64,000 nucleotides of DNA. It comes from Cucumis sativus (taxonomy: Eukaryota > Streptophyta > Magnoliopsida > Cucurbitales > Cucurbitaceae). The notes beneath the pieces are model-generated. The model did no database searches, was not told the DNA's origin, and was given only the letters and a program-made list of their open reading frames with translations. The stretch covers positions 5,580,001 through 5,644,000 of the forward strand of contig NC_026659.2 of assembly GCF_000004075.3 (NCBI RefSeq), given 5' to 3'. Positions 12,815-24,480 of this stretch are shown one piece after another. Made by a program: the position numbers and the translations under genes. The first letter of the stretch is position 1. The number at the start of each line of letters is the position of its first letter.

Positions 12815-15440
12815 ATTGTTAAACAATTGGGTATGTCTTATTAGTGAAATTTCATGTCTGATTTATATTTTTTGATATTAATTCTTTTTTTTTTTTAAAA
12901 AAAAGGTGGAAGAATATTCGAAATTTGAGTATTGTAGTATAAAATAGAAACGTTAAATTAATTTTGATTAGATATTGCAAGTTGCACTAACACTTGTGGC
13001 TTTTTAAACTTGTCATAATTAACGACTCTTTATACCAACTTTCTTACCTTTTATGTTTGGTCTTTCTTTAATAATCATTATTATAATTTCCTTATATATT
13101 AACACTTCATTATAATATTTTTGGGTGGCTCGAGAAGAAGCCAAAACAATTATTATTTTGGTTTCTAGCCCAGCCATAATGAATCCAAAGAGGTAAAATG
13201 AGACTGATTTTTTACGGTAAAAAATCACTAAGCTAATCAAACATTCAAATTTTATTAGGTAACAAAATTCATAAATTCTATATAAAAATCAGACATATTT
13301 TACCAAATATTTACAACATATAATAAATTTTATCATTGATATGCTATAGTAATAGAATTCAAAATTTTACTACAAGTTCAAAAAAATTTCAACATTTTGT
13401 CCCCAATTTCCCAATAGTTTTTTTAAATAAAGGAAACCAAAAGGGTAATTGTGTGGACAAAAAATGAAAAATGAGTATAGTATAAAGGCCATATATGTAA
13501 ATATATGTAAGATATTGTTAGTCGTTTTATACCGGGCTAAACATAAAGCCCACTCAAACAATTCAAATTTCAAAATGGGCCGTATTTTCTTGGGCCGATT
13601 TTATTCGAGAAATAACGAATAGCTTCATTATAATTGATGCTACCTCCAAAATGGCAAATAAACACAAGTTAATAAGATAAGATAAATGACCAATTAAATT
13701 TTATTGTATTTTGAAGGAGGGAAAATGCACTTTTATTGTAAACCAAATCATAGAAGGTGGACATTATACCTAGTAATTGAATTGAAAGTGTTCGTTCGAC
13801 TTTTAGACATGTGAAAGAGGTTGTCGGAATTGGTTCCTGAAGTGCGACAATGATGATACTTATTGACAATGACTAATGAAGAATAAATCAACGTTGGAGG
13901 ATGAGAAGAGAGAGTTGGAGTGAGTTGGTAAAATATATAACTCAACTACACCAAAATTTAAAGTTGGTGGGCCAAACAATGAGTTAATATATTATGCCAA
14001 CTCAACTTAACTCATGCTGGTGAGCTGAACGCCTTTCTAATAAACTCTGTATTGACAATGAAGATATCGTTAAAACAAAATGTGTCTTTGGAGGGAGAAG
14101 GAAGATAAAAACCACGAAAAGAAATTATGGCCCAATTGGAATAATTTTTTTAACCAAATTGAAGCATAAAACTTTGTTCTTTTCTTATTATCGAGTGGTT
14201 GGAAACCCTAATACATACAAAATCTCCACCAAAATTTCTCTCAACTATCTTCAAGTGTTCATAACAATTATTATTTTAGTTACCATGTATAAATTACCAT
14301 ATATCAGTTTTTCTAATAAGAATAAATGGCTAAATGGGAGGATGAGATCCAACCTTCAAGGCTTCAATAATCTCAAGATGAAGGTCATGCAATCAGTTCA
14401 TGTAGACACATTGGTTGAATTAAAGGTGTATTTGGGTTCAATTTAAAATTTTGGATGGGTTGAATGATAGTGAAATAGTTTTTTTTTTCATTTTAAACCC
14501 ACATATAAAATCTAGTTATATTCAAATATAAAATACCAAATATTTATATATTTAATACAAACTTTAAACAAAGTCAAGTACTTAACAATTCCAAGAGAAA
14601 ATTAGGGTTGAGTTAACCTAAATTTCTTCCTAACGACTTCAATACAACTTAATCTGACAAAAGTAGAAAATGCATAACGAAATCCAACTTAAAAACTAAA
14701 TCCAATACAACTTAACTCTTACATCTTGAGTTGGATAATCTAGATGGTTCGAATTGTCGGTTGTTCGAACATCCTAATCTCACGAACATAATAATTTTTT
14801 TAAGTTGAGCAAAATTTACCATAATAGTTTAAAATCAATATAATATGCGAAATGGGGTTGTGTTGATGAGTCTTTTTAATTTTTTCTTCACATTGGGTGA
14901 AATGATAATATGCCAATAATGGTGTCTGCGATACTTTTGAGAAAGTTTAAAATTTTAAATGCAAAAATTGAAACGCTACCTTCATTAATTACCCTCCAAT
15001 TATAGCAAGTTTATCTTTACAACTTTGGAAAAAGTTTACCACACCTTATTTAACATTTTTCGAGACACCCTATTCAACATCATCTCAAATTATATAAATA
15101 TATATATATACACACACTAATCTTTTTAGTAGAATTGCAAGATGAGAAATGGATATATATATATATATAGAAGGTCCCAATATCACTTTTAGCCCAATTT
15201 TTTTGTTCTCTATGAAAAAAGCAAAACACATGAAATATAAAAATAATAGACTTAAATGTGAATGTAAACTTCCCTTTATGAGTTACATGAGAGTAACCAT
15301 TTTAACCTAAATTATAACAGTTTTTTCATCCAACAATATGTTTACTTTTTCCCTTCCGCCATGGAATTTCACGTCAAGATCATCCGCCCTCTAAAATCCC
15401 ACAACCCCCATTATTCATCATATCATCATATCATCAATCA
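12815..15440. other. AT-rich intergenic region between PIP1 copy 2 and GMT1
   Basis: No gene seen. Sequence at 13,940-13,975 (ACACCAAAATTTAAAGTTGG then GGCCAAACA) and 14,424-14,455 (GTGTATTTGGGTTCAATTTA) are inverted relative to one another, as ends of two separate hAT-like MITEs pointing outward. TA microsatellites lie at about 15,095 and 15,153. Confidence 0.35.
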
Positions 15441-15451
15441 ACTACCCCGAA

Positions 15452-15480
15452 ATGATTGATCGGATATGAATTTTGTGTGA
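15452..15480 (+). promoter_or_regulatory. Two overlapping minimal upstream ORFs before GMT1
   Basis: ATG at 15452 opens a five-codon frame ending TGA at 15467-15469. The next ATG (15466) overlaps that stop as ATGA and opens a four-codon frame ending TGA at 15478-15480. The second stop lies 16 bases before the main ATG at 15497. If transcribed, they would be expected to reduce initiation on the main frame. The transcript start is not known. Confidence 0.45.
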
Positions 15481-15496
15481 CTTTCGCCGCCGGAAT

Positions 15497-18148
15497 ATGA
15501 GAGGGACCTCTTTACGTCGTCCGGTGATGGTTCAACGGCTTCGACAAATCGCCGTCACCATTAAAATCAAGCTTCTTCTGTGTTGTTGCATTGTACTCGC
15601 CATCGTGTTTTTCGCCTCCCGCGCCTCCGATCTCATGGGATGGACATGTGACGACTGCTCTACGGCGGTCCGATACTCTACGCCGCGGTTTGCATTCGAA
15701 CAACCCTTTGATTTGATTCGTTCATGAACTTTTTGTGCTTCATTAATTGTTTTCGTTATGTGATCTCTTTGTTATGATTTCTGGATCTTTGCGTGTTTCT
15801 CTCTCATTGGATGAATTTTGGATTCCACGCTCCAAATTGTTGCGTTTAGGTTCTTACGTATGATAAAAGTGTTAACGCCATTTCGTTTGTTGCGGATTGC
15901 GGTTCGTTTCCTTTGTATTTGCATTCTTCTTCTTAAGTACATAAATTTAGAGGTACGAATCATATATTTGTAGTGCTTTAATTTTTAAAAACTCAAAACC
16001 CAAAACACAAAGGTCCATTTACTAAGTAATCGGTTCTGTCCTTGTTTCTTGTTTTTGGAAAACAGGGCTATTACCTGTAGTGATTTGCATTTTTTTTAAG
16101 TATACAGTGGATAACTTGGCTTTTTAAAGTATTGGTAAATAGTAGATAATAGAGAAAGAAGGTTGGGTGGAAATGTGTCCATCACAAGTTTAATTTAAAA
16201 AAACAAAATGATTTTCAAACATTTCCTTTATTTGTTTTTGTTTTTTAAATCTCTTACGTTCTATCTACTTTTTATTCATACTTTAAAAATCTCAATCAAA
16301 GTTTGAAAAAATAATTCTTAAAAATTTATTTTTGTTTTTTAAAAGTTAGTCAAGGCAACTTTTCTATTTAAAATTGATACAATCAAAGTAAGAAAATGAA
16401 AGGATATTGACTTAATTTTCAAAAAAAGAAAAACAAAAAAAAGTGAATAGTTACCAAACAATAAAATCACTCTAAAAACATGTTTTTAATTATTTAAAAT
16501 CAATTTAATGGTTGAATTTATACTCAGCATTGAATAGTTGTTGGTGTATTGAACAATAATTTATAAGCATATATAGTTTAGTGATTGAGTTGTATAATTT
16601 GTATTATTACAATGAACATGGAAATGTAGGAAACGTTATGCAATTGTAATGAACACATGGAAGCGTCATGATCTACTAAAGAAGTCAATTGATCACTACA
16701 CAGCATGTATAGGAGTGGAGTCCATACACATTGTATGGAGTGAACCTTCTCCTCCACCTGATTCTCTGGTGAGTTATTTGCAACGGACAGTGAAAGCGAA
16801 TTCACGAGACGGTCGAGAAACGGAGTTGAGATTTGAAATGAATGAAGAAGATAGCAGCTTGAACAATAGGTTTAAGGAAATAAAAGGATTGAAGACAGAA
16901 GCCATATTTTCAGTAGATGATGATGTTATATTTGCTTGTTCTACTTTGGAGTTTGCTTTTAGTGTTTGGCAAACTGCACCTCACACTATGGTTGGCTTTG
17001 TTCCTCGTATGCATTGGATTGATCGCTCGGTATGTTTCTCTTTTCCCATTCTTTTATTTTCTGTAATTTTTCATCCTCTTCTATTAGGTATGTATAAGTT
17101 TTTTTTAGGGTTTAAATTATAATTTCATGTATCATATCATAAATATTTGGATTTTTGGATTTTTGTTCTCTCTTAGCTTCTAAAATAAAAATTGAGTAGC
17201 TATTTTTTTTTGTTATTTCAGTTTTTAGAAAGTTTCCAAAAGAAAAAACAAAATGGTTATTGAACAAAAATGTATATGGTTGTGATTCGAAAGTTTGAAT
17301 TTTGAACTTTTAATTTTGCGGTTAATAAATCATAGAATTTTAAAGATATTTAAGGGTGTGTTTTGGTCCAGGAGTCAAGGCTAATTCAATTTCTTCTTTG
17401 GTCTAAACAATTTGTAAGTTCCAACTAAGAAATAGTATTTATTTTATTTTCACTTCTAGTCCCAAATGTCTCCTCATAGATCCCATGGAATTGTATAGCA
17501 TATAGTTTGACTGAGTAGTCAGTGAGATTAAACAATTGGAGTTAATGAATGATTGATGATGTGATTAGTAATAGTAATGCAGAAAGGGAGATATAGATAT
17601 GGAGGATGGTGGTCAGTTTGGTGGAGTGGCACTTACAGTATGGTGCTTTCAAAAGCTGCTTTTTTCCACTCTAAGTACTTGGATTTTTACACTAACCATA
17701 TGCCTTCTTCCATCAGACATTATATTACCAATAACAGGTTTCTTTTTCTTTTCATATTTTTCAATCCCATTTTATATAAATATAAATCACTTCCTAATTA
17801 AAAACAATTTCTAATTTAGGAACTGTGAAGACATTGCTATGTCTTTTGTTGTTGCTAATCTTAGTGGTTCTCCCCCGGTTTGGGTCCAAGGTGGTGCACA
17901 TGAATAATTATTTCTTTAGTAATAAAGTTGTTTTAATTTGTTAATTTTTTGGGGATTAATTAAATTGATGAAATGTGGATGCAGGTAAGATATATGAAGT
18001 AGGGTCAAGTGGAATTAGTAGCTTAGGAGGACATAGTGAAAGAAGAAGCCAATGTTTGAATATATTTGTTGAAGAATATGGTGGAATTATGCCTTTGTTA
18101 CCTTCAACTCTCAAGGCTGTTGATGCTCGTCGCCTTTGGTCTTGGTAG
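15497..18148 (+). CDS. GMT1: GT64 glycosyltransferase, EPC1/GMT1-like (GIPC mannosyltransferase)
   Basis: Golgi type II membrane glycosyltransferase of CAZy family GT64. The Arabidopsis relative EPC1/GMT1 transfers mannose onto glycosylinositol phosphorylceramide sphingolipids and affects cell adhesion and growth; the same role here is inferred. Exons: 15497-15687, 16630-17029, 17583-17737, 17820-17890, 17985-18148 (981 nt, 326 aa against about 334 in Arabidopsis). A short basic N-terminus is followed by one membrane anchor (about residues 24-41, LLLCCCIVLAIVFFA), then the catalytic domain from YAIVMNTWKR. The DXD metal/nucleotide-sugar motif is SVDDDVIF (Asp160-162). Conserved blocks LNNRFKEIKGLKTEAIFS, GGWWSVWWSGTYSMVLSKAAFF, NCEDIAMSF and KIYEVGSSGISSLGGHSE follow. 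The ATG at 15497 is preferred because upstream ATGs open only tiny reading frames. Open frames running past each exon are intron read-through. Confidence 0.93.
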
Positions 18149-18664
18149 TTGGTAACACATACACATCCATATATCTTTCTTTCATTCATTCATCCCAATT
18201 TTGTTTTTCATTCCCTATTCTTACTTTCAATTGAAAATTTTGTAGTGCTGTCTGATTTTTTTCATCTGAAAGAACTATGTTTTCTTGGGTTAAGTAGTAC
18301 TAGATAAGATAGATTGGTTTAATTGTCATTTCTAATGTGTTTAATTGGATGTCATTTTTGCCTATCAAGTTTCTGAATCTGTAAATTCCCACTTCTACTT
18401 TTAATAAAATCTGATCAGTATCTGTCCTCTCGAGGCTTCAACTTATTCAACTCGTAAAATAATGACAATAGTTTTCGTTGGAAGAAAAAGATAACATGTA
18501 CATGTATCCAAATTTTAGAAAATAGACTACTATTATCTTTGAAAATAAAAAGATAATGGTTTCCGTAATTAATAATAATGAAAAATATATATAACAGATT
18601 ATTGTCACAAAACCATTTGTGCAAGGATACGTATCCTCTATCAACAATTTTTTCTTTTTCTTTT

Positions 18665-19125
18665 TTTCTTTTTGAAACAAAGAGATTCATTCACATAAAA
18701 TCAAAGGTACAGAATATACCTAATATCAACCTCATTTCGTCTGGTTAACCAAGGAGGGAAAGAATGAGTCCATAAACTAAAAGAAAAAGAGCTAAGCATA
18801 GGTAGCCACATTATGAGTTGTCTTGTAACAATCTCTAAACACACGAGAAAGGACCAAAACTTTCAACCTACCAAGTCAGTTGATCACTTCCGCATAATAA
18901 ATTCAACAAGGCAAGTGAGTAAAATTTAATGAAAGAAACCTGCTAATAACTAAGATGACATCATATTCCACCCAAACATTTTCCAAATCTAACTCATCAA
19001 TCAACTGCATCAGTATTCATCTTTCCAGCATCAATATTCATCTTGAAAGTTCCTCGAGGAGGCCAGACTCCATCTTTCGGGCACAATCATGCCCCCCAGA
19101 CGGCATTCATCTATCCGAGAAGAAG
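18665..19125 (-). pseudogene. Decayed RNase H domain of a LINE-type (non-LTR) retroelement
   Basis: On the minus strand, frames broken by stops and shifts still spell hallmarks of the RNase H-like domain at the end of plant LINE polyproteins and related genes. WPPRGTFKMNIDAG lies near 19,020-19,070 (usual form WxPPxGxFKxNxDGA). CYKTTHNVATYA lies near 18,790-18,830 (usual form NxxAHxLAxxAL). A tail resembling DSFFPSLVNQTK appears near 18,735-18,775, followed by an IRYILYL-like end. The middle is scrambled and no intact reading frame remains. It lies 3' of GMT1 in opposite orientation. The call rests on motif recognition from memory of the family. Confidence 0.6.
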
Positions 19126-19364
19126 AGGAGTTTGTGCTCGATTGCTGTCTGTTTGTCACACCGACGTTTCGTATATCATCACTACAAAATTTTGAGATCC
19201 ATTCGACTTTTACATCCACTGACCAACAAATTGATTTTGATTCCTCTAGTTCTATCGTATCAAATGGCCCAGTATGCTATGCCAAAGACCAAAAATTCCC
19301 TAGAACTGAGCTAATTCACCGCCTGAAGGAGAAAATCAGGAATCAATACCTCCAACTAAACTGA
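19089..19364 (+). other. 91-codon open stretch of unknown origin
   Basis: An ATG-initiated frame of 91 residues ending IRNQYLQLN. It has higher GC and a more protein-like composition (SSSSIVSNGPVCYAKDQKFP, then KFPRTELIHRLKEKIR) than surrounding sequence. Its start overlaps the opposite-strand RNase H relic by some tens of bases. I recognise no domain. It could be a fragment of a captured gene, part of the LINE relic read on the wrong strand, or chance. Confidence 0.25.
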
Positions 19365-19384
19365 TCTAAATATCAACAATTAAA

Positions 19385-20400
19385 GGTGTGTTCGGTAGAA
19401 GATTTTAGATGGTTAAAATCACTTTTTATCTTGTCAAAATTAGAGTTAGTGTTTGACATAAACTTTAAACTAACAAAATACTGATTACACTGACTACCCG
19501 TCAATCAACAAATTGAAAATTCTTAAATCAGCTGCCAAATCCATCTGGCATTCAATGCCAGATGCTAATATTATGGATGGAATGAAAAGTCTACTAGGCA
19601 AAATGATTTAATTTGTTGATAACCAATGTGAAATTAAAATGGTTTAAAATATAAAGAAAAAAAACTCCAAAACAATGTCTTCACTTTTTGGGAGTTACTG
19701 ACAGTTTTCAATTATTTGTTTTGCCAAAGATCAATTCTCTCCCTATGATCATACTCCACTACATAGCTAGCCCTGCCTTGAGTATGAACCAATGGTAGAA
19801 GTTGGAAAATTTTCAAAAGGCCAAGTTGTTTATCTCTACCTCATTCATGAATGATAGCAAAATCCTCAAGCTTTATGAGATTTTGATGATTTTTTGTTTT
19901 ATTTTATTTTAATTTTGAAGTTTGTTAAGAAATTCTTCTGTATATTTAATTACTAAATTTATATGGTTAATGATTTAAAAAGAAAATACAAAATCTAAAT
20001 CAGTTTTTTAATCAACAGTTTACTCAGTTTAGGCGAGAAGTAAACATAACCGGAAGAATGGTGGAAATGAGAGAATTAATAAATCCAAAAAGAGACTAAT
20101 TCAGAGTTTTTTTTTTACATTTTACATCACAAATAATTATATATAAATATGTTTTGAATTTTCTTTCAATAAGAATTTTGACAATAAAATAAATTAAAAT
20201 AGATCTTTCACATAACTACTTAGCCAAACAACAATTTAAAACGAAGCATTAAATTTATCTATGGTTTTGTCGCATTGGCTAATACTGTTTGAACATTGTA
20301 AACAAAAGTCTCAAAATTCTTTCAAATATTAAATAAAGCAATCGATCCATAACAAAAACATTGTAACATTCAGCTGAATAAAATAACTCTGAGAAAACCA
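19385..20400. other. AT-rich intergenic stretch between GMT1/LINE relic and RPLP0
   Basis: No gene visible. It begins with GGTGTGTTCGGTAGAAG near 19,386, a sequence type often seen at hAT-like MITE ends, but I could not find a matching second end. The last part is the RPLP0 3' flank. Confidence 0.4.
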
Positions 20401-20459
20401 AACTGTGAGTCTAAGAGATACAAAACACAAAATGTCCTACTATATCTCTAACATACAGA

Positions 20460-22503
20460 TTAATCAAACAAGCTGAAACCCATGTCATCATCAGACTCCT
20501 CAGCTGGTTCTTCCTTCTTCTCCTCAACAGCTGCAGCAGCTTCTGGGGCAGATCCAGAATCCGCAGAAGACACGGCCACAGCAACAGCAAACTTGCTAGG
20601 ATCCTGTATAAATACAAGGGAAGCCAATAGAAATTTTGTCAGCCACAATGGCCAAAGCAAACTTTTAATAGATTCATGTAACAACAATAATATAAGCATT
20701 AATATAAGCCAACCAAGAGAACTCAATCAAAAGGGGCACATACCGCAAGGTACTCTTTAACCTTCTCAGCCTGGGGGAAGGAATAGTCAGTAGCAACTGC
20801 AACAGCAAGAAGGTTTTTGTATGCATTGATGAGCATGTGTGGTGCAGCAGCCAGAGTTGGGTATGAAATGGCCAATGAAAGGGATGTAACCATGGAAACA
20901 CCCAATGCAAACTTCTCAAGGAGATCATCCTCGGTCAGATCAAGCACCTGAGGGCTAAAGACTGATCCATTGTCATAAACAGAGAGGACAACAAGACCAT
21001 ACGAGAATGGCCTGATTCCTAGCTTGGCAAGGAGAGCAGCCTCGGAAGATCCAACCTTATCACCCTTCTTAATGAGCTCCACAGGAGTGATAATTTCGAC
21101 TGTACCCTTGTTAATCTTGGTTGGAATATTAAGAACCTGCAAGGAGAAGAGTTCAAAAACTCAGACCACATTCATGGAAAAGGGTTGCTACTTTATAATC
21201 AAATTTACAAACCTGGAAGAAAGAGGTCTGAGATGGATCAAGCCCAGTGTTGCCTGGTGGGACGATGACATCAATTGGAGCAACCAAACCAACACGAGCA
21301 GGGGCTCCAACCTGCAATGTTTAGAAAACATAGGAACAAAAGAAAATGAATTGTCTCCTAAAACCAGCCCAAAACACATGTGACGTGAATGCTTTTTCCA
21401 AAACAATAACCATAATTAAAGCCACATGAACAACCTAAAGACCCACGACAAAACAAAAGCATGCCAGTAAACTTCAATACTAGAACGTGTTCACAATTCA
21501 TAAATGCCTAAATCCAATATCTACATAGATGTTAAAGCAATACTGATAACTAATAATGGCCTCAAGTCCAAGATCCATGGATACATAGACGATACACATA
21601 CACACAGCCAATGTGACGCATGTTGGTAAAAGAACAGTTTTAAATTCATGCTCAAATTTATTAATCTGTATCATATAGTTGTATATTTATTATGCTTAAC
21701 AAACGTTAAGTAAGCGACTAGCTAATTGAACTCATAGACTTTGCACAGTAAACATACCTATTGTGCTACATTGTGAAAAAATGTGAGCGTCTATGCGAAC
21801 AATATACATTATGGTTATCAATCATTCAACAGAACTCAACAGCAATAACGTTTAAGCTTGAAGGTGTGAAATATTCGTGACAATAGTCGCAATAATTCAA
21901 CACTTAACATAATGATGCTAAAAAATTCATATTTAAAGTGGCCTCGTGATATTATGCAATTAAAGTATCATCCATATGGAAAATTTAGAGAGTGACCAAT
22001 GTAAACAACAAAAAGAACAGCATAAAGTGAACTACAAACCTTGTATTTGGCCACCTCTTCACTGACTTCCTTCAAATCACCCTTGGTGAAGATCAAACCA
22101 ACGTTGCCCTGTAACAGCCAAACACACGTACAATGTCAAAATCTCCATATGTGAAGAAAATTAGCAGATAGGGACTTTAAAAATAAGCATAATAACACAG
22201 AGATGAAATTCGAAACAAAATATAAGACCCCAAAACTTCACTTACCACAAGAAGGGGAAGAAGGTTGAGATAAGCCTTGTTGCCAGTCTGCTCAGAGTGG
22301 ATCCTCACAGAGCGCTTCATCATGGTGTTTTTCCCCATGAGCACAATGGAGTCACCACGGAGACCCTTCCTAATGTTCTGGAGCTGGTTGGATCCAACAT
22401 TGTCAGCGGCCACAACCAAGACCTGGCTATACTCATCGAGAAGCTGGCAGAGCTTGGAGTCGTAAGCGACCTTCTTTTCAGCCTTGGTGGGTTTGATAGC
22501 CAT
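20460..22503 (-). CDS. RPP0: 60S acidic ribosomal protein P0 (uL10, RPLP0)
   Basis: Base of the large-subunit ribosomal stalk: binds the GTPase-associated centre of the large rRNA and carries P1/P2 dimers that recruit elongation factors. Minus-strand exons: 22503-22246, 22108-22040, 21311-21213, 21136-20744, 20603-20460 (258+69+99+393+144 nt, 320 aa, the usual plant length). The N-terminal rRNA-binding L10 domain covers about residues 5-110 ([46 protein letters not shown]). The P0-specific insertion and helices that bind P1/P2 follow ([39 protein letters not shown]). The C-terminus is an Ala-rich hinge and the invariant acidic tail [13 protein letters not shown] shared with P1/P2. All introns fall between codons. 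The gene is complete. Confidence 0.97.
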
Positions 22504-22663
22504 TGGAAATGGGTAAAATTCTAAGATACAACAAAAAAAAGGGGGTTACAGAAGAAAGAAAAAAAGCAAAACTGAGGGCCAAGACGAAGCTGGATGCTCT
22601 GCCAAGGCGGACAGCGAAGCTATGCCGTCTCTTTAACCTCTGTGTAATGCTAAGAAGAGTTTT

Positions 22664-22672
22664 TTAGGGTTT
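22664..22672 (-). promoter_or_regulatory. Telo-box in the RPLP0 promoter/leader
   Basis: AAACCCTAA on the minus strand about 160 bases upstream of the RPLP0 ATG, just downstream of the TATA-like site at 22732-22739. Telo-boxes near the transcript start are a known hallmark of plant ribosomal protein genes. Confidence 0.65.
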
Positions 22673-22731
22673 TGGACAACTCCTGGGGAGCTTAAAAGGC
22701 TGGTAGAAAATGAAAATGGCCGCTGGTTTGC

Positions 22732-22739
22732 TTTATATA
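22732..22739 (-). promoter_or_regulatory. TATA box of RPLP0
   Basis: TATATAAA on the minus strand about 230 bases upstream of the ATG, 60 bases upstream of the telo-box. Spacing fits a core promoter with a 5' leader of about 200 bases. Confidence 0.5.
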
Positions 22740-22836
22740 CGTAATTTGGGGTTGAGGGTTCGATTTAACCTAGATCTGACGGTTAATGTTCATTGTTGAT
22801 TTGATGGGTTCGATCTTTTGAGGTCCTAGCATTTAA

Positions 22837-22893
22837 TGGGCTTTTTGAATTTGGACAATAGCCCACCAACTCTGGGTTATAATTAAAAGCCCA
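22837..22893 (-). promoter_or_regulatory. Site II-like cluster upstream of RPLP0
   Basis: Three GCCCA-core elements in 57 bases: AGCCCA (reverse complement of TGGGCT) at 22837-22842, TGGGCT at 22860-22865 and TGGGCT at 22888-22893. Site II plus telo-box is the known combination through which TCP-type factors drive growth-linked ribosomal protein genes. Confidence 0.6.
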
Positions 22894-22894
22894 T

Positions 22895-23770
22895 GTAGAT
22901 ATTAATTTTTACCTAACATTTATCCTTCCTATCTTCACCCTTTCTTCTCATTAGTTATCTATCTTAGTCCCGATTGATCTTCCCACATGGAAGAAGAACA
23001 TACCTTCTGAAATACCCTCTCTCTCTTCCTATCTTACTTCTTACCCTTTAACTCTTTACTATCTACCCGTTCTCAAATCTTAAATTTACAATATTATTTT
23101 ACATATTAATATCAATTAAGTTATTGTTTTTAATTTATAAAAATCTCACTCACACCTATTTTCATTCTTTTTATATTAATATCAATATTAGCTTATTCTC
23201 ATTTCATTAACCATTTTTAAAAAAAATAATGAAAGGAAATCTCGCACATCTTCTTATATTTTTTTAAAATAAATAATTATTTTAATTTCTTATTTGGTTT
23301 ATAATAAATAATCATTTTAATTTATAATTTCAATATTTGGTCCATCCTAGTATAACAATAAACAAATATAAATATTATAACGAAGGGAGAAAGTCACTCA
23401 CATATAGTCAAGTAAACAATCATTATACGGGTGAATAATATTTTAGAAATTATTTAAAATATTTAACACAATTTGCAACCATTTTGCACTCAAACAAAAT
23501 AGGTTTGGTCTTCTAAATCCCATAACTAAGTTGTTTGTAACATGAGAAATAATTTTTTTGTAATATTTTGTAATAAATAAATACATATGATTATTATAAT
23601 TAAAAAAGTTCCTTTTAAAATAACCATGAATGATCCAATTTTAATATAAATGTAGACGCATTTAAATTTGCTAACCAAAGTTTTTGCTACTTTTAAGTTT
23701 TATCTACTCATTCTTTGTGTCAACTCAAAGAAATTGATTTAAGGTAATACTAATATTTACATTTTGTTGC
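22895..23770. other. AT-rich intergenic stretch, no gene seen
   Basis: Between the RPLP0 promoter and the LTR-like region. Only simple AT-rich sequence; no conserved reading frame or clear repeat. Confidence 0.5.
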
Positions 23771-23789
23771 ATTTGAAAGACCCTGATTG

Positions 23790-24480
23790 TGTACCACCAA
23801 CACGATGAAGACCATGCAGTAAGGATACTGTGTGAATAAACTTCTAATAGTAAAACGTGTCTCACGAAAAAATTATGCGATGGAAAATCCCTACACGAAG
23901 AAGGTTACACGACGAATAGCTAGGCAATTTGAGCTACTTCATTGAGAAACAATGATGTGGCCTTGATGTTAGTAGGTTAGCGATTAGGATAAGGGTTGAG
24001 TAGAAACACATGGCGTTTTGAGATTTGATCACTCCTCGCGTTGACAAGGGTAATCATTCCGTCGTGGGGAAATTCACTAGAGAGATCTATAAATAGAAGA
24101 ATTCAATCCAGTTTGAAGTTGCTTTTTATCCTGAGCTTGTTTAAGAAAAAGCTGGATGAGTATAAAAAATCTCAAGACGTAAAACAAATTCATTTCCAAC
24201 AAAGATTATGAGAAACGCAAGGGAACTCTTGGCCAAGGAAGCTAGACTAAGGAGCTAGTCAACTGTGTGATTGTGAGTGGTTTTTCCCTTATAAATGTTT
24301 CTAAGTAAAAAAGATTTTTAAAACGTGTTTGAATCCTTAAATTTATTTCTACTGAAATCATGATTATGTGAATTTCCTTATGGTTTACCATTCTCAAAAC
24401 ACATGTGATTTCTAAATGAATTGAATTTATTGTCAAACTAAAATGAGGTAATAAAGAGGACTCACAAAATTTCTCCCCCA
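23790..24480 (+). mobile_element. Probable Gypsy-type LTR relic
   Basis: Promoter-like GATCTATAAATAGAAG at about 24,090 is followed by a stretch GTGAGTGGTTTTTCCCTTATAAATG near 24,274. Both resemble the layout of plant Gypsy LTRs and are echoed at 42,300-42,530 (GTATAAATAGAGG, then GTGAGTAATTTTCTTTATAAGTG). No coding region survives next to it. Ends and target duplications were not found. Inference from sequence style. Confidence 0.4.

Noticed and set aside
14159..14446. 95-codon open frame
   Set aside because: No motif, and it begins without ATG in AT-rich sequence next to MITE-like ends.
20482..20760. Ser/Ala-rich plus-strand frame opposite RPLP0
   Set aside because: Antisense of the acidic Ala/Glu/Asp-rich RPLP0 C-terminal exon.
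20604..22245. Intronic snoRNAs in RPLP0
   Set aside because: Plant ribosomal protein introns can host C/D snoRNAs, but I found no paired C and D boxes with a terminal stem on the coding strand.
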